Under the pieces are notes generated by a model that had not been told where the DNA came from, did no database searches, and saw only the letters and a list, made by a program, of their open reading frames with translations. A stretch of 64,000 bases of DNA from Melanocharis versteri (lineage: Eukaryota; Chordata; Aves; Passeriformes; Melanocharitidae): assembly GCA_013397845.1 (NCBI GenBank), contig VZTG01000383.1:62001-126000 (forward strand), written 5' to 3'. The stretch's first letter is position 1, and each line of letters begins with the position of its first letter. Position numbers and translations under genes: made by a program. Shown in pieces: positions 26,001 to 36,832 of this stretch.

Positions 26001-26592
26001 TTTAGTATGTATTTTAAAGAGAGATAATTATTTAACTAGTATTTTTAATAGTAATGTCTTTGAGGTAGTTATCCTGGTCATCCATGTATGGCCCAACATT
26101 CCTTTCTCCCACAAGGACCATAAGTATTTCAAGAAAATTAATTTAGAAAATCATCAATAAACCTGAATGAAATTTTGACGCCAGCCTGGTCTTAGGAAAA
26201 AAACCATTGCACTGGCAACTGGTAGGCCTGAATTCTGCTCCCAGCCTTTCTACTAATCCGCTGAGCTTCTTGGACCAGTTATCTATCACTTTCTTTGCTC
26301 ACCCTTTGCAAGGTTTTTTGCTTTTCAGTGTTAATCCAGGCATTCCAGAATATTTTATATTATATGAGTCCTAGAAAATATGGGTTTGCTTTTTACATGA
26401 CCTGCCATGTGCTGCTTTAATACAATTAATATTAATAACTATTGATAATGGTTACTTAGGCTTTTGAACAGTAGCATATTTTCAAAAAATCTGCTAACTG
26501 AAATTTAGACATTTTCCCATCCTTATATCCTTGGGAACAGGAGAGACAGATTTTTCCAGTCTTAACAGTATTTTGTGTGAAAAGATCTATGT
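14057..26592. other. Long gene-free stretch without recognised repeats
   Basis: I see no retroelement, RNA gene or credible exon in these 12.5 kb. About 14090-14840 is pyrimidine-rich on the plus strand. A minus-strand open frame at 21200-21442 follows a splice-acceptor-like TTTGCAG, but the encoded 80 residues match nothing I know. The stretch could hold conserved non-coding elements that only a cross-species alignment would reveal. Confidence 0.5.
24541..24620. repeat. T/G-rich low-complexity tract with (TTTG)n
   Basis: Runs of tttgt and gtttgtttgtttg over about 80 bp. Open frames on both strands here (77 and 76 codons) are products of the simple composition. Confidence 0.8.
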
Positions 26593-26597
26593 CCATG
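26593..26597. repeat. Target-site duplication CCATG, left copy
   Basis: CCATG directly before the LTR at 26598, repeated exactly at 27449-27453. Confidence 0.8.
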
Positions 26598-27448
26598 TGT
26601 CTCAGTTTAGAGACAAATTTAGGAGAAAACGCTTTGGAATGAGTGTTTCCTCTAAAGAAAAAAGGGCTTCAGAAATCCTTTTTCTGCCAATGAGAAAAAT
26701 TAATACCAGGGAGTGAAAGTGAAAAAAACTCCCTGTTTATTGACAAACAAAGTGCCCGCACAGCACGGGAAAAAAAAGAAAAAATGCTAGATATTGAACT
26801 TTCAGAACCTTACCCCCCACAGCAGAACAAAAAAACCCAAAATGCCAGGGGGAGAAATAAATGGGCTGGCCGCCTGGCAAAGCGGGGACAAGATGGCAGC
26901 TGGCTTTTGTTTCCGGGAAGGGAGAAAAAGAGCTCACGCAGCAGCTTGGGCGAAAGAGATGGGAACCTGTTGAACTTCTGGCGTTGGTCTCCCTCTCACA
27001 GCACTACAAGCAGATAGATTTTTCTGTCCTTTCTCTTGTTGGTTCAGCTTTTCCTGGGGTCTCGGGCTGGCCAGAGCAGCTGCCGGGGCTCTTGCAGGTC
27101 TCAGTGATTGTCTGATCTCGGACCAAAACCAACCTGGACAGTTCAAATTAAAAAAAACAAAAGGTGCCGAAAGACGGCTGCTGCAGCCTCTCCAGGCCAT
27201 GGGAAGGGCGAAAAAAAGAAACTTCTTGCATAAGCTAACAAACACCCAATCTAGCTAAGCAACAAAGTAACGTGCGGTCCCCGCCGCACCCAGCATGCTC
27301 CGGAGTGAGACTTTGAACAGAGCCGGCGCAGGAGCCCCCAAAGCTCTCGCCCCTCCCCTGGACCCACCGTAAAATTACAGCAACGATTTCTGGGCATAGA
27401 GAAGACAATTAGGGAATTAGAGTATCATCATAAAATCATCCCAGGACA
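26598..27448 (-). mobile_element. Solo LTR, ERVL-like (minus strand)
   Basis: An 851-bp element whose minus strand starts TGTCCTGGGATG and ends CTAAACTGAGACA, flanked by perfect 5-bp duplications CCATG. The minus-strand poly(A) signal AATAAA is at 26736-26741, preceded by a small GC hairpin (CCCGTGCTGTGCGGGCAC) and followed by about 138 bp to the end. The U3-like half (27150-27375 on the plus strand) is CpG-rich and could be mistaken for a gene promoter. The short open frames on both strands here are not genes. No internal retroviral sequence is attached. The 5-bp duplication and 1-kb-scale size suggest ERVL or a related class; the family name needs a library search. Confidence 0.82.
26736..26741 (-). 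terminator. Poly(A) signal of the minus-strand LTR
   Basis: AATAAA on the minus strand just after a GC-rich short hairpin, as expected at the R/U5 region of an LTR. Confidence 0.6.
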
Positions 27449-27453
27449 CCATG
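27449..27453. repeat. Target-site duplication CCATG, right copy
   Basis: Exact repeat of 26593-26597 directly after the LTR end. Confidence 0.8.
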
Positions 27454-28228
27454 TTTGAAAATCTGGCATTGAGAGCTCATCTCATCTTCCTAAATATGTT
27501 ATGTGCTTATATCTGATGGGGTTTTGGTGCATTATACTAGCTTGGTTATTAATCTGAATATGTAGCATATCTCTGAAGATTTGTGGGAGTTGTGAGTAGC
27601 AGTTATGTCCAATTTTTCTATTTTTTTGACTGGTCTTTACAAATAAATCTTAAATCAAGACTGAAAGATAAAAATCACCAGGCTACTAATATTGTAAGTA
27701 TTTTTGCATCTTCATGTTTTATCCAAAAGATAGATTGACATCAGAAAGTTGTAAGGAGCAGGTGTCTAACTTTCAGAACCCTTTACTGAATTAGAGGTAA
27801 GAAATGTTTTACTCACTGTGAAATATGATTTATAAATTGGGTAATATTTCTTGTGTGAATAACAATCATTAAAAGCTTTGAAGATGGAGTTATTCAAGGG
27901 AGAATTTATGACATGACAAACCAGAATGAAGCACCGGATGAATGTCGAAAGCATGAGATACAGCAGAAGTATAAAACACAAGATTTTCATAAATTGGAGA
28001 GACCTCTTTTGCAATAAAAAGGGGTTTTTTTTGTCCATCAGATAAACTAAAAGCATTTCAGTATATTTTTCTGGATATTTTCTTTTCCTTTCTTTTTTTC
28101 CTATACAACTAGGAAATATTGTCACAGCAGCTGTGGATAAACAACAGGTCAGTATATTAGATACCTTCATAAGAATAAATTTGGTAGTACCTTGAAATCA
28201 GTAATCCTAGCCTTAAGTATACGCAAAA
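27454..28228. other. Non-coding sequence between two LTRs
   Basis: AT-rich. A minus-strand open frame of 134 codons at 27766-28170 has no recognised domain and a composition typical of AT-rich chance frames. Confidence 0.5.
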
Positions 28229-28415
28229 ATGTGTGTATTGGTTTGGCATGGCCTGGTTTTTGGTAGCAGGGAGACCACAAAGATGGCTCCTGTGAGAAGC
28301 TGCTGGAAGCTTCCACCATGTCTGGGAGCGGCAAGGGCTGATGGCTCTGAAGATGGACATGCTGCTGGCCAAAATTGGGCCAATGAGAGAGGCTGGTAAC
28401 ACCTCTGTGATAACG

Positions 28416-28423
28416 TATTTAAG
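28416..28423 (+). promoter_or_regulatory. TATA-like box of the ERVL-like LTR
   Basis: TATTTAAG in the U3-like first part of the LTR. Activity is unknown. Confidence 0.4.
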
Positions 28424-28649
28424 AAGGAAATCAATACAAAAATGATAAGTTTTTCTTCTATCTAGAGAAGAGGAGGAGGTGAGAATATGTGAGGGAAACA
28501 ACAAGGCGACATCAAGGTCAGTGGAGAAGGAGGGGGAGGAGGTGCTCCAGGCACCAGAGCTGAGATTCCTCTGCAGGCTGTGGTGAGACCATGGTGAAGC
28601 AGGTTGTCCCCCTGCAGCCCATGAGTCCACGGGAATGCAGAGATCCACC

Positions 28650-28701
28650 CGCAGCCTGTGGGGGAGGTGCTCAGCANCGCAGCCTGTGGGGGAGGTGCTC
28701 A
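28650..28701. repeat. 24-bp direct duplication across an undetermined base
   Basis: The same 24-mer (CGCAGCCTGTGGGGGAGGTG plus CTCA) occurs at 28650-28673 and 28678-28701, with GCA and an N at 28677 between. Either the LTR's internal tandem repeat was poorly assembled or two contig ends overlap here. Confidence 0.85.
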
Positions 28702-29142
28702 CGCCAGAGTGGATGGATGCCTGGAGGAGGCTCTGATCCAGTGGGAGAGCTGGTGGAGAGAGGGGGCCCTGCTTCCAGGCTGGAGCAGCCTGTCCTTGGA
28801 GGACTGCACCCCGTGGGAAAAGAGTCATGTTGCAGCAGTTTTGGGAGGATGGTCTGCCCCTGGGGGGAGTTCAGATTGCAGCAGGTGCGGTATGGTTGCT
28901 GGTCTTGAGAGTGGACCCACACCGGAGAATAGAGAACTGTCTCCCATGGGAGGGACCCCACGGTCTCACAGGGGAAGGACTCCTCTCCCAGATTAGCAGA
29001 AGAAAATCTCGGTGATGAACTGACCAAAACCCCCCCACCCTGTCTCCCTGTGCTGTTGGTGGGAAGGAGGGAGGGCCTGGCAGGGGTAAGGTGTTTTAAG
29101 GGCTTATTTTACTTCTCATTATCCTCCTCTGATTCTGTTAGT

Positions 29143-29148
29143 AATAAA
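29143..29148 (+). terminator. Poly(A) signal of the ERVL-like LTR
   Basis: AATAAA followed by a T-rich stretch, about 190 bp before the LTR end. Confidence 0.55.
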
Positions 29149-29339
29149 TTTCACTTTGCAACCTTAAATTGAGCCTGTTCTGCCCTTGAAGTGTTTTCTC
29201 CCAGTCCTTATCTCAACTCACGAACCCTTTGTTAACTTTTCTTCCTTTTCCCTCCTCTGCCCAACTGTGGCAGGGGAGGGTGAGCGAGCGAGTCTCATGG
29301 GTGCCTGGCGTTGGGCCAGTGTCAAACCATGACAATGCA

Positions 29340-32300
29340 CAACAGAGACAAGAAAATAGCACTTAGAATATTTTGCTTTTGATGTGATGGATTTCACACT
29401 TCTATCCATACTTCTTAAATATGGAGGCATGAACACAAGATGTTTTCCCCTTGGTGGTTTGAAGGTTTCGCTCTACAGCAAGTTGAAAGCTGAGACAAAT
29501 AAGACTTGCAAATAAGGAAGGAAAAGGAAGGAAATTTGAAAGCCACCACTATAAAATTCTAACATTACAGTAATTGAATATTGTGATATGGTTTCATGCT
29601 AATTATGATGAAAATGAGTAAAGAAGCTCAAAGTCTTCCCAAAAATTTTCTCAAGTTACAGCCAGAACCACTTTTTGGATGGCCACTGTATTTTGTCATC
29701 AACGTAGGCTGTGAGATACGGATTTAAAAAATGTTAAGTACAACATTTGACTATTTTTCTTTGCACAGCTGACATGGTTTCTCCATGAAGTACATGGAAC
29801 TAAGCTGGAACACCTTGCTTCAGTAACAGGTGTACACTGTACCCAATCTTGACACAGTTCTGCTCCCATCATTTCAGGAATTGCCAGTAGTCCACAGAGA
29901 GACAGAGCAAAAAAAAAAAAAAAAATCTCCTTTTCTTGTCATTCTTTCCCCATTTTCTCCTTGACTCAACAATTTATTGTAGGTTTTGTTATACTACAAA
30001 ATATGACTTCAATGCCATCTTCAATGTGAGCCCTTTACAGTTACAAAGCTTAGCACAATCATGGGAAATTAAACTCTCGGCATCTTTCTGCATTGCCCTT
30101 TACACAAGATAAATGTAAAATGATGTGATACAATAACAAGTGAAGAACTGATCTCAGTGGCTGGAGTACAGTCATGGCTTTCCTCTCCATAATGTGTGCA
30201 AAAAACCTTTAAAAACTTTGGCAGCAGTGATTTACAGGAATAGCTGGTACTTCCAGAAATGAAAGAATTCCTAATAAATCTGGACATTGCATTTACCACA
30301 ACAACAGCAGGTTTCCTCACACACATGTTATAGACCAACAGATTAATCTTTTTATTGAACATCTATAAACCCACTGGTGGAACAGGATCATCAGACAATA
30401 AGAGAGCACTCTGAAATATAACCTTGGAAAAGCCACTGAAGGGATATTTTTGTATAGAGGACACTGTTCTTCCACTTTCCAAACATAATTTTGATAAAGG
30501 ATTCAAGGAGTGCAAAAATGTCGTCTCTAATGACGTGGCCATATGTTTGCTACCTTCCAAGACTAACAGTACCGGCAGAGAATCCTAAGTTTCTCCTAGC
30601 TCCTTTGCTTTCCTGATTGTAATAAAAAACATACAATTCACATAGGAAGATGTTTTTTGGTATTTTTTTTTCACAGCTCATTTTTTGTAACCTTTTTGTG
30701 GATTAAAACTAGTCTAGCATGCAAAAGTATCTTTTCACAGGACGTAATCTGCTTAAACACTAAATAGTTTTGGCCTATGGCGAGGGTTCAAAAGATAGTG
30801 CAGCCTTCCTCAGGCTCTCACATCTGGCTTCTGCTCATGGAAAAAGAAATAAACCAGAAGAAAAACAATCCCAGAAGACTGGCTGCCTTATTTTATTGCT
30901 AAATATTGTACACAAAGAAACCAACTCATCTGAGAACTTTACAAATATGTAAGACTGCCTTTGAGAGCTACACACTTAAGCAATTTATGCCAAGAATTAA
31001 AATATGAGTTTCACACTAACTACTTCAAATGCCACTTCATTCTATAAATCATTATTATATTCCGATTCAGGGCAGTAATGGATAAATGCTCATGATGCAG
31101 CTGTATTCAACTTAATTTGGGGATAAACCAAGTGAGCATCTGACTCTACGTTTCTGGCACAGATATGCCATCACCTACATTATAAAAATATTGATTGTTA
31201 TTGAAAGCCTTCACCAGACTATTAGCAGCTTAATTAGTAGAGTTTCAGGCCTGATATGGACAACTTTGCCCTCTTCACTAACTTCTTGCAGAAGAGGCAA
31301 GCATGTTAACCCTGGAGCTGCTCATCTGTAAGACATAGATAGCAGGAGAAATGCCAGTTCTTTCAGCTTGGGCAGATTCATCACAGAGGTCACCCCAGCC
31401 CTCTTGAGTTCGCTCCTCTCTTGTGCAGAGTTACGCAACGGCACCAGGATGGACCTGCTGTCGTGTGTCCGCCCACAAACAGCCACACTAAAAGTGTCCT
31501 TCAATGACCAAACTGTACAACAGTGATGAATACATACGTATCACTGCAATCCTCCAGTGGTGCTACTGAGTCAGCTTGAGACCAAAAAGTGTAAAGCCCT
31601 GTTCTAATAACGAATACCAGACATAAAAACATAGGCTCCTCTGGCTGCCTGTGGTTACTGTTCTAGCTGCTGAATAAATGGCTCTATCTTCAAAAGATCT
31701 GGTTGACCTGCTGATTTGAAGACAGTTCCCAGCAGCAGTTAACCGAGGACCCCCAGACAAGATCAAAGATGGTTCCTGTCTGCATGCAAAAGGGCCTTTT
31801 GAGGAGGCAGAAGCATAAGAAACTCTCCAGGGAAAGCACAACCTGAAAGCATCCAGGCTGCCCATCTTTGGCAGCAAATAATTAGGGCCTGATTCAGCAC
31901 CTTTCAAGACTCCAGAGAGAGCAATTCCAGAGAATGCTGCCCTGGCCCCGTGGTATCATTTTCTTCAAAGCATTGTTTAAAACGAGAGGCAGAACGCACT
32001 TGTCTTCCAGTCCTATTAATTTACCAGGCTCTTTTCAATAGAGCTATCAGATGACTTCATTTTTTTTTTTATTTTCCATAAGTGCTGCAAATTCTAGGTC
32101 TTGTCCAACACCTCCTTATTCTCCTATCTTTTGTAGATCCAACCCCCTCCCTGAACTTGTGTCTTGGGAAAACTGCATGGCTGTGGCAGATATGAATACA
32201 GGGTTTCAGTAGCATTAATGTGACAAAAGGCTTCTTAAAAAAAAAAAAATTAACCCATATGCAATTTTCCCTAGAGTGCACCAATATAACTCTCCTTTAA

Positions 32301-33578
32301 TGGGATGAATCTTCAGTTAGTTGTGCTATTTCAGAGTCGAGTACAGTAGGAAAAGGAATTAAATGTCTTTTTATTGAAATTTTTTCCTAAATACATTGCG
32401 TTAAGTTTTGCACGTTTAACAACTAGCTGAAAAATGCAGAAAATAACCTCAAAATAGTAGGAAATTTTAAAAAATCTAACAACTTTAGCTGAGAAACAAC
32501 CCGCAGCAAAAAAAGACTGTTTTGCCTCTGTGTTAGTCAGAGGTCACAGACAATGAGAAGAATGTCTGTGATACGAGTTTTCCATTTATTTGAAAAAAAA
32601 AAGAAAGCCCAAAACCTAAATGTCTGTGTGTGTATATGAAAATCTTATATCTTTTCACGGCCATTTCCTCTGTCCACTTCATGGCATCTTTAAATACTGG
32701 AATGAATTCCCAATAAAAACATTTAAATTTTTGTAGATTCTAAACCAAACGTTTACCATGACTGGCTTCGGGACAGTGCCCCAGTAAATGTCATGTCTGA
32801 ATATTTGGTGAAACTGACCTCTGAAGAAACATTTTACAGCCTACCTCCAGGCCAAGGGTGTCAAAGCGTAAATAAACATCAATGTATGTGCTATGACCAC
32901 TACTCACTTCTAAAGTTGTCATCAAACCACTGACCTGTTCTAATTTCAAGTGCTGTATTTTTTTTTTAGGGGAATCTTTATTTATGGAATGCTATAAATA
33001 TCATAGATTGGACATTAATTAAAAAAAATATATATTATTCAAGGAATGATTTTTCCCCCAAAGCTACTGAATTATTTTTTATAGATATAAAGGTACCTAC
33101 ACTGTCTGCTCAAGGTTAGACTTTAAGTGGACCATGAATTAAAACATGGTCTTATGAACGTGCATGCAGTTCAGGAGGTTACTAATGAGCTGCTGTTATT
33201 GCCTTCTCTGATCATGGGAGTATTGGACTAATGCTGACACGAAAATTGTGAAAGAGGGACAGTGTCACTTCTTGTAAGGCCTAGGGACACTATACCTTTC
33301 AGAATATAGAGCTGTTTTAGTCTGGTACTTCCTCCAGTAGAAGAATGAGGTCAGACTCTGGAAAGAAAGTGGAAGTGGCTTTGGAGGTTTATTCCCGTCA
33401 TCTTGCTGTAACCCTCCTTTCTAAGCACTGGAAATATTTTTTGGCAGCACTTACTTCTGGACCCCAAACCTCCTTGGAACATGGGTCCATTTCTCACAAA
33501 CTGTAGATCTTTCTGTCCAGTGTGGTGGATAGAAGATTATGATCTGCCTATAAAGAGTGGAAATTTAAGCAGGCAGAA
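29340..33578. other. Non-coding sequence, no gene seen
   Basis: Contains a run of 17 A at 29909-29925 and short A/T runs. Open frames up to 114 codons (31563-31907, minus) carry no recognised domain. No repeat family is recognised. Confidence 0.5.
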
Positions 33579-33717
33579 AATCACAGAATACTCTGAATTT
33601 GAAGGGACCCACAACGATTGTTGAGTCCAATTCTTAAGTGAATGGGCCATATAGAGATCAAGCCAGCATCCCCGATATTATTAGCAACATGGTCCAACCA
33701 ACTAATCTAATCTCACA
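33579..33717 (-). mobile_element. tRNA-Ile-derived SINE with CR1-like tail (minus strand)
   Basis: On the minus strand a head of about 75 nt (33717 down to about 33640) aligns with tRNA-Ile(AAU). The A-box region reads ATTAGTTGGTTGG, the anticodon-arm part TTGCTAATAATATC, the B-box position GGCTTGATCTC, and the acceptor end TATGGCCCA. It runs directly into a CR1 3' tail (GGACTCAACAATCGTTGTGG ... ending TATTCTGTGATT). This head-tail combination matches the passerine TguSINE1 type, which borrows the CR1 machinery. Many substitutions show it is an old, dead copy and not a working tRNA gene. The head match is clear by eye; the family name is from general knowledge. Confidence 0.75.
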
Positions 33718-33822
33718 GTCAGAAAACAAACATACTGAAAACAGAGGGGAAACAAAGAAAACAGTCTGGCCACCAGGTTTCTTTTTCAGATTTCGTGTTT
33801 CCTGTGTAGTCTCATCACAAAG

Positions 33823-33950
33823 TCATAGAATCACTGAACCATAGAATCAAAGAATGCCTTGTGTTGGAAGGAATCTAAAAGATCATCTAGTTCCAACCCC
33901 CACATCATGGACAGAGATGCCACCCACTAGATCAGGTTGCTGAGAGTCCC
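33823..33950 (-). mobile_element. CR1 LINE 3' fragment (minus strand)
   Basis: Begins on the plus strand with tcatagaatcactgaaccat, then gtgttggaaggaatctaaaa, gatcatctagttccaacccc and a short further part. This is the reversed CR1 3' tail, only about 130 bp. It lies about 100 bp from the SINE. Confidence 0.82.
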
Positions 33951-34130
33951 AGATTGCAACTATTTTCCTCAGGATTTATTTTAAATTAATATGCATCCTG
34001 AACCATAAGGACAGTACTTGTGGGTCACAACCTGAATGGCTTAGTGATTTCTTTTGGCACTCTGGCTACAAAAGTAGAAGGAAGAACCACATTTGCCTGC
34101 TTCCCATTCTTAAGGTATATCACCTCCAGC

Positions 34131-34164
34131 AATAAAGGCCTTAAAATGTAAAAAAAAAAAAAAA
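34131..34164 (+). other. AATAAA followed by a 15-bp poly(A) run
   Basis: AATAAA at 34131-34136, then 13 bases, then 15 consecutive A at 34150-34164. This is the spacing of a polyadenylated transcript's 3' end, so it may mark a short retrocopy. The upstream 170 bp match nothing I recognise and no target duplication was found. Confidence 0.35.
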
Positions 34165-35934
34165 GCTAATAACACTAGCTGAAAAATATGAAAACAGGAT
34201 CCTTGACCCATCGAAACCATTTGGTATTTTTCCATTACAAGAGAGTAGTAGAAAAATGAAAATACGTAGATGAATATGGTAAAAGTTTAAGAATCATGTG
34301 CCAAGTAGTGACCTGAAATCTAATGGAAAGTTTTAGGCAAAATTTCTTATGTGAGCCACTGCCAGCTCCTCCATGAATCAGTTTAACCTATCACGTTTAT
34401 TGTCTTTCCTTAGGAAGGCTTCAGCTGGCAATTTGCCCTGAGAGTCAGGATGCTTGAGCTCAGTTGGACCAACAACGAAATTAATTCTATAGCTGAGGGT
34501 ACTCCACTGAAAATTCCTCTCCTTTCTCCTACCAAATAGGTAACAGTCACTAGACATTCCTCATCAAAAGCACTACTGTTTGGTGGGATGGGTAGAGAGT
34601 ATTTTTGGAAGGGCAGCCAAAATCTCAAGTCATCTAGTGAATAGACAATTGACTGGAGTACCTCCCAGTGCTCCTCTTAAGAAATTTTGCTGGTACTTTC
34701 TCAGTATTGCCATCAGTGTCACTTTTATATGTGCACCCTTTTAAAGTGCTATATTTCCACCTTTCTCCCTCCACAGAAGAAAATAAGCAAACAAACTTCC
34801 TGAGTATTGCATTTCAGCTTGTCAGTATCTCCTAAGGAAAGTCAGGCCCTGAAGCAAGGAGGTGAAGAGCAGGTCTGAGGTATTTTCCCTGGGGAGTGTT
34901 CATGGAGTAAGTGAAAACTATTGGGAAGTCTGCACGTTTTTGAGCTTTGGTTGCGCCAGCTAGGGCAGCCAAAATTCAACCTTCCTAGTGCGAAGTTCGT
35001 TTCAACAGCACGGTTTAAGTTTTTTAAAAGATACTTAATTCTATTCCCTTGACAATCTCATGATGTACAGATGATACAGATACCTAAAACCACTGAAACT
35101 TGGACAAACTCCAGAAGTGTGATGGACAATGAAGCTGATAATTGCAGAGACATTTTGCCTAATCTTTCATCTCAGACATGAGTGGAGTTGCTTAAAGAAC
35201 TTATTCTTTAGCTTAATTTATATTTCTGTGAGTCAAAATTTGTGTGAGAGACTTACAACCCATTGAATATTAGGTAAAATCTTGTTCCTTTACTGCAATA
35301 GAGAAATCAAGGGGGATTCTGGGAAGCTAGGAGATGTTATTTCTGCAGATAACTTTCTTATAATGATTATTATGGGATTGTTCAACTTCTTACAACCTTT
35401 TTCTCATCACCCAGGTTTTAATGATTACAGCTTTTGTTAAAATGCTGAGACTCTGGCACAATACATGAAGAGATAAGAAATCCAAAATAGTTTTTAGAAG
35501 CCTCAGTCTTCTATAATAGGAATAAAAGCATAAAACTTATTGAAATTTGGGATGGATTATAATTATTTGCAAGTGAGGCATCCATTTGGGAACTCTCTAT
35601 GGATGGACTCTTCAAACTCTTGTATGTTTAGTTCATTGGAGCTGCCTACGTGAGGAGGAATAATAATGGGCAAATGTATGTTCTAAATGCAAAACCATAT
35701 AGCATAAACAAGACAAGTATAGCTAAAGAGTTAGGCTGTGGGTCATTTTGCAGTGTAGTTGCTGGAGAAACACAGATAATAGCATGTAATCTGAGGTAGG
35801 GTCATTTTTTCAGAGATTATGGAGTATTGGGATCCTTCACTCTATGTATTACACCATGGTATCTAAACATGTCACTGTTTAATGTATTTCTTTTCATGAG
35901 ATTATGAGAGGGAGGAATCTCCTCCTTTTGTGGA
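34165..35934. other. Non-coding sequence, no gene seen
   Basis: No recognised repeat, RNA or exon. A minus-strand frame of 72 codons (34410-34628) has no known motif. Confidence 0.5.
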
Positions 35935-36450
35935 TCAGAGAATTATTTAGGTTAGAAAAGACCTCTGCAATCATCTAGTCCAACTTTTGATTGATCACCA
36001 CCTTGTCAATTAGAGCATGGCCCAAAGTGACATGAGCAGTCTTTTATTGAACACCTAGAGGGATGGTGATTGAACCACCTCCCTGGACAATCCATTCCGA
36101 TGCTTAACAAGCCTTGCAGTGAAGAAATTCTTCCTGATGTCCAACCTGAACATCCTCTGGCACAGTTTGAGGCCATGTCCTCTCATCCTGTCTCTGGCTG
36201 CCTAGGAGAAGAGCCCGATCCCACTTGGCTACAGCTTCCTGTCAGGTAGTTGTGGAGAGTGATAAGATCTCCACCGAGCCTCTTTTTTTCAAGGCTGAAC
36301 ACACCCAGCTCCCTCAGCTGCTCCTCATATGACTTTTCCTTTACATTCTTCATCAGCTTTGTTGCCTTTTTTGGTGAGGCCCGAGCACTATAATGTCTTT
36401 CTTGAAGTGAGAGGCACAGAACTGGACATGGTGCAGGCTCACCAATGCTG
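35935..36450 (-). mobile_element. CR1 LINE 3' part (minus strand)
   Basis: Reversed CR1 sequence over about 515 bp: tail with aggttagaaaagacctctgc and aatcatctagtccaactttt, then gaagaaattcttcctgatgt, ggccatgtcctctcatcctg, and the ORF2 end (aaggctgaacacacccagct, ctcagctgctcctcatatga). It is diverged with frames broken. The tail wording differs from the neighbours, pointing to an older subfamily. An AT-rich simple tract begins directly at its truncated end (36459). Confidence 0.88.
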
Positions 36451-36458
36451 AATATTGA

Positions 36459-36530
36459 ATGTATATAAGTAAATATAAGTGTAAGTATAAATATAAATAG
36501 TATGTATAAATTTATATATATATAAAGTAT
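36459..36530. repeat. AT-rich simple tract (TATAAGTAAATA-like)
   Basis: Irregular units of tataagtaaa/tataaata over about 70 bp, abutting the truncated end of the CR1 copy. Confidence 0.75.
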
Positions 36531-36832
36531 AGTATGGATGGCAGTATATAATGAGAGTTTATAGGGCAAATTCAGTAAAAAATCTATTCTGATGCTACCT
36601 AAATTTGGAGGTGCCTAAACAATTTAAGTGGTTTCCCTTTCCTTGTGGCTCAGTCTTTAACTGTCAGGAAGAACTGTGCTTCTGAAAAGCTGCACTTAAA
36701 AGTTTCAATCCTTTGCTCCAAGTGGTCAAACTTGTGTCCTTTCATTATTAGAGTCTTCATGAGGGAGCACCTAAATCAACATCCTTACATCAATTACATT
36801 ATTTCAAATGTACAACAAACTGTAGATAAATC

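Larger units (their letters stand above)
28234..29334 (+). mobile_element. Solo LTR, ERVL-like (plus strand)
   Basis: A 1,101-bp element starting TGTATTGGTTTGGCATGG and ending GTCAAACCATGACA, so the ends form an inverted repeat (TGT.ATTGGTTTG against TGTCATGGTTTG). A TATA-like TATTTAAG lies at 28416-28423 and AATAAA at 29143-29148, giving plus-strand orientation. The middle (about 28600-28980) is built of degenerate units around a CCGTGGGA...CACG motif, a minisatellite-like section. The flanks are ATGTG and ATGCA, consistent with one decayed 5-bp duplication. An undetermined base at 28677 separates two copies of a 24-mer. Open frames of up to 223 codons across it are chance frames. Confidence 0.85.

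Noticed and set aside
26850..27375. CpG-rich block as a host gene promoter or first exon
   Set aside because: The exact CCATG duplications and LTR ends at 26598 and 27448 explain it as a solo LTR.
27766..28170. A 134-codon minus-strand open frame
   Set aside because: Lys/Ile/Leu-rich chance translation of AT-rich DNA with no motif and no supporting context.
28157..28828. A 223-codon minus-strand open frame
   Set aside because: It spans an LTR edge and the undetermined base at 28677. It arises from the LTR's repeated units and has no domain.
33640..33717. A working tRNA-Ile gene
   Set aside because: About a quarter of the positions differ from tRNA-Ile, the stems are disrupted, and the sequence runs directly into a CR1 tail, so it is a SINE head.
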